A stretch of DNA of 64,000 nt, taken from contig JAHBWE010000004.1 of assembly GCA_019637155.1 (NCBI GenBank), positions 1 through 64,000 of the forward strand. Reading direction: 5' to 3'. Origin of the DNA: Labilithrix sp. Lineage in GTDB: Bacteria > Myxococcota_A > Polyangia > Polyangiales > Polyangiaceae. Shown here in pieces: positions 27,482 through 36,985 of this stretch (position 1 is the stretch's first letter; each line of letters begins with the position of its first letter). The notes beneath the pieces were generated by a model. That model saw nothing but the letters and a program-made list of their open reading frames with translations, was not told the DNA's origin and did not search any database. The position numbers and the translations under genes are program-made.

Positions 27482-28447
27482 TCAGGCGCGGTGCTCGATC
27501 GGGAGCGTCATCAGCTCGTGCAGGATCGTGTTCGCGCTCTTGCCGCCGACGACGCCGTTCGCGAGCGCGTGGAAGATCGGTGAGCGGACGCCGGCCGCCT
27601 CCGTCCAGCGCGCGACGCGGGGGATGAGCTCCAGCGCTTCGACGCGGAGCTCCGCCGCCTTCGCCGCTTCGGCGGGGGCGAGGCCCTTGGCGAGCGCCTG
27701 ACCGACGATGATCTCGGGGCGATCGCCCTGCGCGATCGACGCGAGGAGATCGCCGTAGCCGGCGAGGCCGAGGAGCGTCTGCGCGTCGCCGCCGGCCGCG
27801 GCCGCGATGCGCGAGGCCTCGCCGACGGAGCGCGAGATGAGCGCGGCGACGAGGCCGGCGCTCGTGTTCATCGCCTGCGCGTAGCCGATCGCGATCGTGA
27901 GGCAGCCGACGAGCGCGCTCGCCCACTCGAGGCCCTTCAGGTCGTTCGTGGGATAGACGCGGAGGGTGGGGGAGCCGAGCGCGGCGGTCGCGGCCTCCGT
28001 CACCTCCGGGTAGCGCGAGCCGACGACGACGACGGACGGCCGCCCGGCGAGGAGGTCCTGCGCGAGCGCGGGGCCGCCGAGCGCGCCGGTGCGCCGGACG
28101 GGGGTCTCTTCGCGGAGCACGTCCGAGATCGTGTAGAGGTCCTCGTCGCTCTCGTCGCTGACGAGGCCGCGCACGCCGTGGACGACGTAGTGACTGCCGT
28201 CGATGTGCTCGCCGAGCTCGCGCGCCACGGCGCGGCTCACGCTCGAAGGGACCGCGAGGATGAGGAGCCGCGCGTGGCGCGCCGCCTCCTCGAGCGCCTT
28301 GACGACGCGCACGCCGGGGGCGTGATCGAGCGGGCGCCGCGAGACGAGGACGACGTCGCTCTCCGCGCGCGCCGCCGCCGCCGCGAGCGCGAGGCCCCAA
28401 GCGCCGCCGCCGACGACCGCGACCCTCCGCTGCCCTCCGTTCTCCAT
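27482..28447 (-). CDS. glycerol-3-phosphate dehydrogenase-like protein lacking the catalytic lysines
   Basis: 321 residues with the overall plan of GpsA. It has a Rossmann motif [12 protein letters not shown] at 11-22, [16 protein letters not shown], and GLAGYGDLL in the C-terminal helical domain. In active enzymes one lysine sits in the AKG motif and another in ALKN. Here those sites read GVRG (Arg93) and ALVG (Val180, Gly181). It may bind NAD(P) without catalysing the normal dihydroxyacetone-phosphate reduction, or act on another substrate. TACCTT ends 6 nt before the ATG. It is divergent from the radical SAM gene. The symbol gpsA is withheld because of the lost residues. Confidence 0.75.
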   Translation of the reverse strand: MENGGQRRVAVVGGGAWGLALAAAAARAESDVVLVSRRPLDHAPGVRVVKALEEAARHARLLILAVPSSVSRAVARELGEHIDGSHYVVHGVRGLVSDESDEDLYTISDVLREETPVRRTGALGGPALAQDLLAGRPSVVVVGSRYPEVTEAATAALGSPTLRVYPTNDLKGLEWASALVGCLTIAIGYAQAMNTSAGLVAALISRSVGEASRIAAAAGGDAQTLLGLAGYGDLLASIAQGDRPEIIVGQALAKGLAPAEAAKAAELRVEALELIPRVARWTEAAGVRSPIFHALANGVVGGKSANTILHELMTLPIEHRA

Positions 28448-28453
28448 GGCCGC

Positions 28454-28483
28454 AAGGTAACACGAGCCCGCCCGCGCTATGCT
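28454..28483. promoter_or_regulatory. divergent leaderless promoter pair (gpsA-like / YgiQ-like)
   Basis: The minus-strand hexamer TACCTT (28459-28454) ends 6 nt before the ATG at 28447. The plus-strand hexamer TATGCT (28478-28483) ends 6 nt before the GTG at 28490. The whole intergenic space is 42 bases, so any -35 elements would overlap the opposite promoter. Confidence 0.5.
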
Positions 28484-28489
28484 CGCGCG

Positions 28490-30418
28490 GTGACGCAGAA
28501 CCTGGTCCAGCTGGGCAAGAAGGGCGCGCAGCGCGGAGGCGAGCCGCGGCGCCGCTTCTTGCCGACGACGCGCGCGGAGATGCAGGCGCGCGGCTGGGAC
28601 GAGCTCGACGTCCTGATCGTCACCGGCGACGCGTACGTCGATCACCCCGCCTTCGGGCCGATCCTCATCGCGCGTTTCCTCGAGGGGCGCGGCTACCGCG
28701 TCGGCGTCATCGCGCAGCCGCGTTGGGACTCGCCGGCCGACATCGCGCGGATGGGCCGCCCGCGGCTCTTCGTCGGCGTCTCGGCGGGCAACCTCGACTC
28801 GATGCTCAACAAGCTGACCGCGCAGAAGAAGACGCGGTCGGAGGATCAGTACTCGCCGGGCGGCCGCCCCGATCAGCGGCCGAACCGCGCGACGATTGTA
28901 TATTCCAACCTTTGCCGGCAGGCGTTCCCCGGCGTGCCGGTCGTGATCGGCGGGATCGAGGCGTCGCTCCGGCGCATCGCGCACTACGACTACTGGTCCG
29001 ATCAGGTCCGCCGCTCGATCCTCCTCGACTCGAAGGCCGACCTCCTCGTGTTCGGGATGGGCGAGCGTCCGGCGTGGGAGATCGCGCGTCGCCTCGCGGC
29101 GGGGGAGAAGGTCACCGAGCTCACCGACGTCCGCGGCACCGCGCACGTGAAGAAGAACCGCCGCGCGTGGGAGCCGCTCCTCGCGGACGCCTCGAAGTTC
29201 ACGACCGACAAGAAGGTCGTCGTCCTCCCTTCGTACGAGGAGGTGACGAAGGACAAGCAGGCCTTCGCGCGCATGAGCCGCGCGTTCCAGTACGAGACGA
29301 ACCCGCACAACGGCCGCCCGATCCTGCAGCCGCACGGCGACGAGGCGGTGTACTTCAACTCCCCCGCGCTGCCGCTCGCGGAGGAGGAGATGGACGGGCT
29401 CTATGATCTCCCGTTCGTGCGCGCGCCGCACCCGTCCTACGCGAACGAGGGGATCCCCGCGTTCGAGACGGTGAAGCACTCGATCGTCACGATGCGCGGC
29501 TGCTTCGGCGGCTGCACGTTCTGCTCCATCACCGAGCACGAGGGCCGCGTCATCCAGAGCCGGAGCGAGGCGAGCGTGCTCCGCGAGGTGCGTGAGCTCT
29601 CCCGCACCGCGGGCTTCTCCGGCGTGCTGACCGACCTCGGCGGCCCGACCGCGAACATGTACAAGATGACGTGCAAGGACCCGAAGATCGAGAGCGCGTG
29701 CCGCCGCCTCTCGTGCGTCCATCCCGGCATCTGCGAGAACCTCGTGACCGATCACGGTCCGCTCGTCCAGTTGATGAAGGCGGTGCGCTCGGCGGAGGGG
29801 ATCAAGCGCGTGTTCATCGCGAGCGGCGTCCGCTACGACCTCGCGGACCGGAGCCCGGAGTTCGTCGCGGAGCTCGCGCGGCACCACACCGGCGGGCAGC
29901 TCTCGGTCGCGCCGGAGCACAACTCGCCGGCGGTGCTCGACAAGATGAAGAAGCCGCCGATCGACACGTACGAGCGCTTCGCGCAGGCGTTCTGTCAGGC
30001 GAGCGAGAAGGCGGGGAAGGAGCAGTACCTGGTCCCGTACTTCATCACCGGCCACCCCGGCTCGACGTTGAAGGACACGGTGGAGCTGGCGCTCTACTTG
30101 AAGCGGAACGGCATGCGCCCGCGGCAGGTGCAGGACTTCATCCCGACCCCGATGGCGGTCGCGACGACGATGTTCTACACCGGCGTCGACCCGCTCACGA
30201 ACGAGCCCGTCTACACGGCGCGCGAGCTCCGCGAGAAGCGGATGATGAAGGCGCTCGTCTTCTACTGGGACCCGCAGCACTGGCCGCTCGCCCGCGAGGC
30301 GCTCGCCGCCGCCGGCCGCCGCGACCTCATCGGCCGCCAGCCGCACCACCTCGTCCCGCCCGAAGGCGCGGCCGATCGGGTGCAGCGGAGCGCCGCGAAG
30401 CCTCGTCGCCGTCGCTGA
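28490..30418 (+). CDS. YgiQ-family radical SAM protein
   Basis: About 642 residues from the GTG at 28490. The radical SAM cluster motif is CFGGCTFCS (CX3CX2C), in [19 protein letters not shown]. The N-terminal third has the YgiQ-specific run ([34 protein letters not shown]). The C-terminal part has [19 protein letters not shown] and [10 protein letters not shown], all characteristic. The family binds a 4Fe-4S cluster and cleaves S-adenosylmethionine in the cytoplasm; its physiological reaction is not known. TATGCT ends 6 nt before the start codon. Confidence 0.9.
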   Translation: MTQNLVQLGKKGAQRGGEPRRRFLPTTRAEMQARGWDELDVLIVTGDAYVDHPAFGPILIARFLEGRGYRVGVIAQPRWDSPADIARMGRPRLFVGVSAGNLDSMLNKLTAQKKTRSEDQYSPGGRPDQRPNRATIVYSNLCRQAFPGVPVVIGGIEASLRRIAHYDYWSDQVRRSILLDSKADLLVFGMGERPAWEIARRLAAGEKVTELTDVRGTAHVKKNRRAWEPLLADASKFTTDKKVVVLPSYEEVTKDKQAFARMSRAFQYETNPHNGRPILQPHGDEAVYFNSPALPLAEEEMDGLYDLPFVRAPHPSYANEGIPAFETVKHSIVTMRGCFGGCTFCSITEHEGRVIQSRSEASVLREVRELSRTAGFSGVLTDLGGPTANMYKMTCKDPKIESACRRLSCVHPGICENLVTDHGPLVQLMKAVRSAEGIKRVFIASGVRYDLADRSPEFVAELARHHTGGQLSVAPEHNSPAVLDKMKKPPIDTYERFAQAFCQASEKAGKEQYLVPYFITGHPGSTLKDTVELALYLKRNGMRPRQVQDFIPTPMAVATTMFYTGVDPLTNEPVYTARELREKRMMKALVFYWDPQHWPLAREALAAAGRRDLIGRQPHHLVPPEGAADRVQRSAAKPRRRR

Positions 30419-30433
30419 CTCGCGCCCAGGTTG

Positions 30434-30470
30434 GCCCCTGGCCTGGCCCGATCTGGCCCGGGCCAGGGGC
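30434..30470. repeat. GC-rich hairpin repeat, copy C (upstream of second Uma2)
   Basis: Arms GCCCCTGGCCTGGCCC and GGCCCGGGCCAGGGGC pair at 14 of 16 positions around a 5-base loop. It lies 15 bases after the radical SAM gene's stop and about 100 bases before the Uma2 start. It could end transcription of the former, although no T-run follows. Confidence 0.75.
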
Positions 30471-30571
30471 GAGCGAAGGCAAAGGCGCGAAATCGTTGGA
30501 GCCGAATGCGGGCATGTGACCTGCTTCATCGCTGGCGATGGCAACGAGGCGAGCGATGGGAGGTACAATCG

Positions 30572-31387
30572 ATGGCGATGGCGCAGCACAGCTCTTCGAG
30601 CTCGATGGAGCCGGACGCGGATGGTCCGTGGCCCGCGCCGGACACTAGCCAGCTGATCACCGAGGACGGCAAGCCGGTGGACAGTGTGTTCGCAGAGAAG
30701 CAGATGCGTCTGCTCACAGAGGCGCTCTACAGCGGCTGGAGGCCCGGCCGCCGGTTCTTCGCTGCCGCCAACGTCGGCGTCTTCGCGATCGCGAAGAACC
30801 CGGCGCTCGTGCCCGACGCCTTCCTGAGCCTCGACGTCGAGCCGAAGCCGGTGACAGGTCCCGAACGGCGGCAGTCGTATTTCGTGTGGGAGTATGGGAA
30901 GCCTCCGGACGTCGTGATCGAGATCGTCTCCGACACCTATGGCGATGAGCTAAGCGGCAAGCTACGCGAGTACGAACGAATGCGGGTGACGCACTACGTG
31001 GTGTTCGATCCGCTCGACAAGACCGACGCCGACGAGGTGACGTCCTTCACGCTGATGGGTGGCGTCTACGTCCTCCAGCCCCAGCCGAGCTTCGCGTTGC
31101 TCGGCCTCCGCCTCGTCATCTGGGAGGGCGTGTTCGAGGACGTTCTCGAGCGGTGGCTACGCTGGGCAGACCTCGACGGCGTTGTGATCCCCACCGGCGA
31201 CGAGCGCGCGGCGACCGCCGAGACACGCGCGCTGACCGAGGCGGCGCGTGCGACGACCGAGGCGGCGCGTGCGACGACCGCGGAAGCGCGTGCGACGACC
31301 GCGGAAGCGCGTGCGACGACCGCGGAAGCGCGTGCCGCGATGCTCGAGGCTCGACTGCGAGAGCTCGGCATCGAGCCTGGCGACTGA
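30572..31387 (+). CDS. Uma2-family PD-(D/E)XK endonuclease, second copy
   Basis: 271 residues, clearly paralogous to the gene at 866. It shares DTSQLITEDGKPVDS, AANVGVFAIAKNPALVPD, VIEIVSDT and the Lys in GKLREYERM, so the nuclease residues are intact. The C-terminal repeat is different: units of TEAARAT and TAEARAT instead of EEAKAQV. GGGAGG at 30558-30563 precedes the ATG at 30572. TACAAT lies 2 nt before this ATG and 8 nt before the in-frame ATG at 30578, mirroring the other copy. The frame is open back to 30431, but that would include the hairpin. Confidence 0.85.
   Translation: MAMAQHSSSSSMEPDADGPWPAPDTSQLITEDGKPVDSVFAEKQMRLLTEALYSGWRPGRRFFAAANVGVFAIAKNPALVPDAFLSLDVEPKPVTGPERRQSYFVWEYGKPPDVVIEIVSDTYGDELSGKLREYERMRVTHYVVFDPLDKTDADEVTSFTLMGGVYVLQPQPSFALLGLRLVIWEGVFEDVLERWLRWADLDGVVIPTGDERAATAETRALTEAARATTEAARATTAEARATTAEARATTAEARAAMLEARLRELGIEPGD
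31234..31338 (+). repeat. 21-bp tandem repeats in the second Uma2 gene
   Basis: About five copies of a 21-bp unit encode (T/A)EARATT-type heptads, again a multiple of three bases. The repeat sequence is unrelated to that in the first Uma2 gene, so the coiled-coil tails arose or diverged independently. Confidence 0.8.
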
Positions 31388-31474
31388 CGTACTCCACGAC
31401 GTGGGAGCCGGACGCGCGCATTCTCGACCTGTCGAGCACCAAGAAGTACCCCCGCGTAGGGTAGACTGAGCCCG

Positions 31475-32740
31475 ATGTCGGCCTTCGAGACGATCGCAGC
31501 GCTCTTGAGCGTCGCCGCGGTGTTCGCGTACGTGAACCACCGGTGGATTCGACGACCCGCGTCGATCGCGCTGATGGCGATGTCGCTCGCCGTCTCGCTC
31601 GTCCTCCTCGCGCTCGATCACCTCGATCTCGTTCGCCTCCATGGCACGGCGAGTCGTGTCGTCGAGGGCATGAACTTCAACGAGACGCTCCTCCACGGCA
31701 TGCTCGGGGCGCTCCTCTTCGCGGGGGCGCTGCACATCGACCTGGACGACCTCCGCCAGGAGACGCTCGCCGTCTCCGCTCTGGCGTTCGCGTCGACGCT
31801 CCTCTCCACGTTCATCGTGGCCGCGCTCGCGTACGGGGTGCTTCGTGTCCTCGGCTTGTCCCTCGGCTTCGGGTACTGCCTGCTCTTCGGAGCGCTGATC
31901 TCGCCGACCGATCCGATCGCCGTGCTCGGCATCGTCAAGGAGGCGCGCGTCCCGAAGAGCATGGAGATCCAGATCGCGGGGGAGTCGTTGTTCAACGACG
32001 GCGTGGGGGTCGTCCTCTTCGCGACCCTCCTCGGCGTCGTGACGCGCGGCACCGACGCGAGCGTCGGAGAGGTGGTCGCGCTCTTCGCGCGCGAAGCCCT
32101 CGGAGGGATCGGCTTCGGGCTCGTGACCGGCTACGTGACCTTTCGACTCCTTCGGAGCATCGACCACTACCAGACGGAGCTGCTCCTGACGCTCGCGCTC
32201 GTGCTCGGTGGATACGCCCTCGCCGAGCGCCTGCACATCTCGGCGCCGATCGCCGCGGTGACGGCGGGGCTCCTCATCGGCAACTACGGTCGCGCGCACG
32301 GCATGTCCGACGTGACGCGCGATCATATCGACAAGTTCTGGTCGCTGATCGACGAGATCCTGAACTCCGTCCTCTTCGTGCTCGTCGGGCTCGAGATCAT
32401 CATCCTGACCCTGACGACCAAGGCCGTCGTCGCCGGATTGCTCCTGATCCCGGCGGTGCTGCTCGCGCGCTTGGTGAGCGTCGCGCTGCCGCTCCGCGCC
32501 CTCGCGCGCTTCATTCGGCCCAGCCGAGGCACAGCCGCCGTGCTGACGTGGGGCGGTCTGCGGGGAGGGATCTCGGTCGCGCTCGCGCTCTCCATGCAGC
32601 CCGGCGGCGAGCGCGATCTCATCGTCACGATGACGTATTTCATCGTCGTGTTCTCGATCTTGGTCCAAGGCCTGACGGTCGGACGACTGGCGCGGCGCTA
32701 CCGCTCTCCCGACGACGCGAGCGCTGCGGCTTCTGCCTGA
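31475..32740 (+). CDS. CPA1-family sodium/proton antiporter
   Basis: 421 residues with about 12 hydrophobic helices. The ion-site motifs are [14 protein letters not shown] (helix with the TDP element) and [15 protein letters not shown] (the ND motif), as in NhaP/NHE-type exchangers; [14 protein letters not shown] near residue 355 is the other conserved stretch. It exchanges Na+ or K+ for H+ across the inner membrane. No long regulatory tail is present. TAGACT ends 7 nt before the ATG. Confidence 0.9.
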   Translation: MSAFETIAALLSVAAVFAYVNHRWIRRPASIALMAMSLAVSLVLLALDHLDLVRLHGTASRVVEGMNFNETLLHGMLGALLFAGALHIDLDDLRQETLAVSALAFASTLLSTFIVAALAYGVLRVLGLSLGFGYCLLFGALISPTDPIAVLGIVKEARVPKSMEIQIAGESLFNDGVGVVLFATLLGVVTRGTDASVGEVVALFAREALGGIGFGLVTGYVTFRLLRSIDHYQTELLLTLALVLGGYALAERLHISAPIAAVTAGLLIGNYGRAHGMSDVTRDHIDKFWSLIDEILNSVLFVLVGLEIIILTLTTKAVVAGLLLIPAVLLARLVSVALPLRALARFIRPSRGTAAVLTWGGLRGGISVALALSMQPGGERDLIVTMTYFIVVFSILVQGLTVGRLARRYRSPDDASAAASA

Positions 32741-32754
32741 CGGCTCCTCGAGCG

Positions 32755-32790
32755 CTCATCTCTCGCTCTGTGAGCGCTCGATCTGCTCGC
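32755..32790 (-). repeat. dispersed intergenic repeat, copy 1
   Basis: On the minus strand this spacer reads the 13-mer GAGCAGATCGAGC followed by GAGCGA-rich sequence. The exact 13-mer recurs at 34093, 44575 and 47756, with a diverged copy near 43081. It sits just after the antiporter gene. Confidence 0.65.
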
Positions 32791-32845
32791 GACGCGATAG
32801 ATCGCTTGCCGTCGCTTCCCAGTTCGCGAACGCTCCAGGTGGAAG

Positions 32846-33316
32846 ATGGACCACCGACCTAGCGGCTGGAAGGTGCTCGCGATCGCCGTGCCCGTCTTGG
32901 CGCTCGTGGGCTACCTGCTCTGGATGTCCTACGACGCGGGACGTCGTGCCGAGGTGCTCGCCGGGCAGGTGGTCGTCCCGTACCTCGAGGCGATCCGAGC
33001 GCGCGACTACCGTCGAGCGCTCGAGGCCTACGGGACGGAAGCACATCGAAAGAGGATCACCGAGCCCGACCTCGCGGCCGCGTACGCAGAGCTCGCGTCG
33101 CGGCATGGGCCCTTGACCTCCTTCGAGCTCGTGTCGGCTCAGAAGCAGGCTGTGATCGGCGGCGACTCGTGGGTGCACGCCCGATACCGCTTGACGTTCG
33201 CGCGGGGGATGCTCGCCGCCGCCTACGACGTCAAGGGTGAGGGCGACGCCGCGCGTATCGACGCTTCGTACGTCCAGGACGCAGCAGGCAAAGGCCTCAT
33301 CCCGGCGCCGCGCTGA
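32846..33316 (+). CDS. membrane-anchored protein, possible NTF2-like periplasmic domain
   Basis: 156 residues. An N-terminal helix (VLAIAVPVLALVGYLLWM, about 9-27) anchors a periplasmic domain containing VVPYLEAIRARDYRRALEAYG and VHARYRLTF, the pattern of small NTF2/DUF-type domains that follow a membrane anchor. The next gene starts in its stop codon (TGATG), so the two are coupled. No function is assigned. Confidence 0.65.
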   Translation: MDHRPSGWKVLAIAVPVLALVGYLLWMSYDAGRRAEVLAGQVVVPYLEAIRARDYRRALEAYGTEAHRKRITEPDLAAAYAELASRHGPLTSFELVSAQKQAVIGGDSWVHARYRLTFARGMLAAAYDVKGEGDAARIDASYVQDAAGKGLIPAPR

Positions 33317-34023
33317 TGTTCGCGCGACGCGGAACAGCGCTGCTCGTCGGCGTCGTGTCGGGCTTCGTGGGGACGGCCTGCGGAAGAGAAGACGCCGCGC
33401 GGCTCGACGCGAACATCGTCGTCGAGGCTTCGGCGGCCCCGAAGCTCACAGTTTCGTTCCCCACGGGCGGGATCGTCGCACCAGGCCGGCGGGTGCTCGG
33501 GAACGGCGAATCCCTGTCGGCGGAGTACGGAGGCGCGAGTGTCTCGCTCGTGGCGGTTGGCTCGGGTGCCAGCCATCACTACGAGGCCCTGCTGCCGTCG
33601 CTCGTTGGCGGCGGGATGGTGCGCGTTCGCCTCCGCGAGCGCACGGGGCGTGAGGCGATCGTTTCGCTGCAAGTTCCCGCGCCGTTTGCGATCACCGAAC
33701 CCAAACCGGCGACGCGCTGGTCGATGGACGAGCCGCTTCGCATCGTCCTGAACAAACCCGACACTCAGGCCGGCACGCGCCAGAGCGTGAGCGTGTCAGG
33801 AGACTGCGTGAGATCGTACTTTGCCGAACGCTCCGGGGGAGACGTCGAGTGGCTCGTACGATCGACGGAGCTCGTGGTCCAGAACCGCGCTTCGAACTCC
33901 TGCGCGAGCGGCCCGCTCCGGATCGAAGTCCGAAGGCGCTGGTCGGGCGCCCCGTCTACATCGAGCGGAGGTGCCCTCAACGCGACCGTGATCGAGCGCG
34001 TGTCGGTCGAAGCCGCACTCTGA
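33316..34023 (+). CDS. predicted exported protein or lipoprotein
   Basis: 235 residues with a signal peptide (TALLVGVVSGFVGTACG), where a Cys follows GTA, an imperfect lipobox. The mature part is beta-rich with one likely disulfide (GDCVRS with NSCASG) and a terminal Ser/Gly-rich segment. One-base overlap with the upstream gene indicates translational coupling. I do not recognise the family. Confidence 0.6.
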   Translation: MFARRGTALLVGVVSGFVGTACGREDAARLDANIVVEASAAPKLTVSFPTGGIVAPGRRVLGNGESLSAEYGGASVSLVAVGSGASHHYEALLPSLVGGGMVRVRLRERTGREAIVSLQVPAPFAITEPKPATRWSMDEPLRIVLNKPDTQAGTRQSVSVSGDCVRSYFAERSGGDVEWLVRSTELVVQNRASNSCASGPLRIEVRRRWSGAPSTSSGGALNATVIERVSVEAAL

Positions 34024-34092
34024 TGAGCGCCGTCCTCACTCTCAGCCTTGCGCGTGCGCACTGCTCGCTCGATGGTCGCTCGATTCGCTTGC

Positions 34093-34120
34093 GAGCAGAT
34101 CGAGCACCGAACGAGCGACT
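34093..34120 (+). repeat. dispersed intergenic repeat, copy 2
   Basis: Core GAGCAGATCGAGC followed by CGAACGAGCGACT. It aligns with copy 5 at 47756 over 28 bases with four differences. It lies in the 124-base spacer before the NRPS gene. Confidence 0.7.
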
Positions 34121-34147
34121 CGCGAGCGACTGGATGATGCGAGCGTC

Positions 34148-36985
34148 ATGGCTGAAGAGATGGCCAATCGACGGAAATGGTGCACGGTCGAGCTGCCCGG
34201 AGCTCGTGGTGGAGGAGCCCGACGGCCGTACGAACGTATCGAGCTCGCCGTTGGGGCGATGGAGAGGACGACGATCGCCGTCGCGTTCGGCGCGGTCGCG
34301 GGGCGTCTCTCGAGCCAGCCGAGCGTGGACCTCGCCGTGCTCTTCGCCGACGGGCTCGATCTCGTCGAGGTCGTGATCGGCGCAGGGCGTCGAGCATCGA
34401 CGCTCCGCGACGCCGTCGCGCGTGCGAAGGCGCGGCCGGCGCCGCCGCTCGACGAAGCGCCGGGGCTCCGCGTCGGCGTACGTGTCGAGCCCGCTCGTAG
34501 TCCGGACGACGAGGTTCGACCCGAGCTCGTGCTCGACCTCACCGGACCGTCGCCCGCGCTCCTCTTCGATCCGGGGCGCCTCTCCCCCGGCGCGGCTCGC
34601 CGCTTCGGGGAGTCGCTCGTCGCCGCGCTCGATCGGCTCGCGCGGGAGGACGTCCCGCTCGATGAGCTGCCGCTGCTCGACCCCGCAGGCGAACACGCGC
34701 TGCTCGGCGACGCCGGAGGCCCGCGCCTCGAGGTCGCGCACCTGCCCCAGGTGCACGAGAGGATCCTCGCTTGGGCGGAGCTCGAGGGAGGACGCGTCGC
34801 CGTCACGCAGGGCGACCGCGGGCTGACGTTCGCCGAGCTCGCGAGCGCGGCCCGTCGTATCGCCGGGCGCTTGATCTCCGCGGGGATCGAGCCGGGCGCA
34901 CGCGTCGGCGTCTGCGCGGCGCGGACGCCGGAGATGGTGGCGGCGCTGCTCGGCGTGTGGATCGCGGGGTGCGCCTACGTCCCGCTCGATCCTTCGCACC
35001 CGCGAGCGCGGCTCGCGTACGTCCTGAGCGACGCTGGCGCGTCCGTCCTCGTCACCGACGATCCAGCGTCGCTCGACGGCCTCTTCGCCGGCTCGACGAT
35101 CGTGCTGTCCGATGCGCTGACCTCGGAGGACGAGGTCGCTGCAAGGAGAGGCGCGCTGGCGTACGTGATGTACACCTCTGGATCGACCGGACAGCCGAAG
35201 GGCGTGCGGATCCCTCACCGCGCGCTCGTCAACTTCCTCGCGTCGATGATCGATCTCTTCGACCTCGGCGTGACCGATCGCGTCCTCGCCGTCACGACGA
35301 TCTCGTTCGACATCTCGCTCCTCGAGCTGTTCGCGCCGCTGTACGCGGGCGGCAGCATGACCCTCGCGACCTCCGCGGAGGCGATGGACGGGAGCGCGCT
35401 CCGCCGCCTCCTCGAGGTCGAGCCGGTGACGCTGCTCCAGGCGACGCCGACGACGTGGCGCCTGCTCCAGGGCGCGGGCTGGGATGGGACGCGCGGGCTG
35501 CGCGCGCTCTGCGGCGGCGAGCCGTTCCCGAAGGAGCTCGCGCGCGACCTCCTCCCCCGCGCCGCGGAGGTCTGGAACATGTACGGGCCGACGGAGACCA
35601 CCGTCTGGTCGACGGTCCACCGTGTCCGGCCGGAAGACGTCGCGGGAGAGCGCTCGATCCCGATCGGACGCCCGATCGCCAACACGCAAGTGTACGTGCT
35701 CGATCCGAAGCGCCGGCTCGTACCGCGCGGCGCGGTCGGCGAGCTGTACATCGGCGGCGACGGCTTGGCCGACGGCTACCACGAGCGCGTCGCCCTCACG
35801 GCGGGGGCCTTCGTCGAGAGCCCCTTCGTCGAGGACGCGCGCGTCTACCGCACCGGCGATCTCGTCGCGTGGCGCGAAGACGGAACGCTCGAGTGTCTGG
35901 GCCGCGCCGATCAGCAGGTCAAGCTCCGCGGCTATCGTATCGAGCTCGGCGAGATCGAGGCGGCGCTCGAGGCGCACGCCGCCGTCGCGCAGAGCGCGGC
36001 GCTCGTGACGACGCGCTCCGGCGGCGCGCAGGTGCTCGTCGCCTACCTCGTGCTCGCCGATCCCTCCCTCCGCACCGGAGCGCTGCGCGAGCACCTCGCG
36101 GCCCGCCTGCCTCTCTACATGGTGCCGGCGACCTGCTACGTGGTCGACGCGATCCCGCTCGGACCGAGCGGGAAGATCGATCGCAAGGCGCTCACGGCGC
36201 GTGACGCGCCGGCGCTCGGCGACGCCGACGAGCGCGTCGTCCCGCCGCGCACGGAGACGGAGCGATGGATCGCCGCGCGCTGGGCGCTCCTGCTCGGTCG
36301 CGATCGCGTCGGCGCGCACGCCGACTTCTTCGACCTCGGCGGCGACTCGCTCACCGCGATGCGGTTCTTGCTCGCCGTCCGCGACGAGCGCGCGAGCGAG
36401 CTCACGCTGCGCGAGCTGTTCACGCTCCGCACGGTCGACGCCCTCGCGCGCGCGATCGACGCCGGCGCGGCGCGCGCACACGCGCCCGTGCGGATCGAGC
36501 GGACCGACCGTCCCGCGTTGTCCGCGGCGCAGCAACGGCTCGCGCTCCTGGCGCAGCTCGATCCGAACGACACCGCGTACAACCTCGGCTACGACGTCGA
36601 CCTCGAAGGCGAGCTCGATCGAGCGGCGTTTGCGCTCGCGCTCGTCGATCTGACGACGCGCTGCGACGCGCTGCGAACCGGGCTGTCGAGCGACGGACTC
36701 TCGCCGCGGCTCTGGCCCGAAGGCGCGATCACTCCGCCCGCGGTGGAGGACCTCTCCTCGCTGCCCCCGGCGGAGCGCATCGACGCAGCGCGCCGGCGAG
36801 CCCAGTCGCTGCTCCGCCAACCCTTCGCGCTGGGACGGCGAGCCCCCCGCGCGCTGGGCGCTCCTCGCGCTCGGTCCGCGCCTTCACCGGTTGATCTTCG
36901 TCGTTCATCACATCGCCTTCGACGGACCCTCGCTCGCCGTCGCGCTCGGCGACCTCGCCGCGCTCTACCGTCATCGGTGTGGTGA
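34148..36985 (+). CDS. non-ribosomal peptide synthetase, first part (partial C, A-Gly, T, start of C)
   Basis: Residues 1-185 look like the C-terminal half of a condensation domain. An adenylation domain follows (about 200-700; YTSGSTGQPKG near 340, MYGPTETT, GKIDRK) and then a carrier domain with FFDLGGDSL near 726-734. Aligned by eye to GrsA, the pocket code reads DILQLGMVWK, the glycine type. A second condensation domain begins near 790 but the frame runs off course after PFAL at 36830. Its active-site half is in the next frame, so the true gene very probably continues to 41141. An ATG at 34259 is an alternative start. Confidence 0.85.
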   Translation: MAEEMANRRKWCTVELPGARGGGARRPYERIELAVGAMERTTIAVAFGAVAGRLSSQPSVDLAVLFADGLDLVEVVIGAGRRASTLRDAVARAKARPAPPLDEAPGLRVGVRVEPARSPDDEVRPELVLDLTGPSPALLFDPGRLSPGAARRFGESLVAALDRLAREDVPLDELPLLDPAGEHALLGDAGGPRLEVAHLPQVHERILAWAELEGGRVAVTQGDRGLTFAELASAARRIAGRLISAGIEPGARVGVCAARTPEMVAALLGVWIAGCAYVPLDPSHPRARLAYVLSDAGASVLVTDDPASLDGLFAGSTIVLSDALTSEDEVAARRGALAYVMYTSGSTGQPKGVRIPHRALVNFLASMIDLFDLGVTDRVLAVTTISFDISLLELFAPLYAGGSMTLATSAEAMDGSALRRLLEVEPVTLLQATPTTWRLLQGAGWDGTRGLRALCGGEPFPKELARDLLPRAAEVWNMYGPTETTVWSTVHRVRPEDVAGERSIPIGRPIANTQVYVLDPKRRLVPRGAVGELYIGGDGLADGYHERVALTAGAFVESPFVEDARVYRTGDLVAWREDGTLECLGRADQQVKLRGYRIELGEIEAALEAHAAVAQSAALVTTRSGGAQVLVAYLVLADPSLRTGALREHLAARLPLYMVPATCYVVDAIPLGPSGKIDRKALTARDAPALGDADERVVPPRTETERWIAARWALLLGRDRVGAHADFFDLGGDSLTAMRFLLAVRDERASELTLRELFTLRTVDALARAIDAGAARAHAPVRIERTDRPALSAAQQRLALLAQLDPNDTAYNLGYDVDLEGELDRAAFALALVDLTTRCDALRTGLSSDGLSPRLWPEGAITPPAVEDLSSLPPAERIDAARRRAQSLLRQPFALGRRAPRALGAPRARSAPSPVDLRRSSHRLRRTLARRRARRPRRALPSSVW
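36832..36834 (+). other. apparent +1 frameshift site in the NRPS gene
   Basis: Up to GCG-CTG the reading frame is that of the first part. If one G of the GGG at 36832-36834 is skipped, reading continues as DGEPPARWALLALG and then HHIAFDG, the condensation-domain active site. One extra base therefore explains the split. Confidence 0.75.

Noticed and set aside
30431-30571. N-terminal extension of the second Uma2 protein
   Set aside because: The extra 47 codons are the hairpin repeat and low-quality sequence. The paralogue starts at the equivalent later ATG, and GGGAGG supports 30572.
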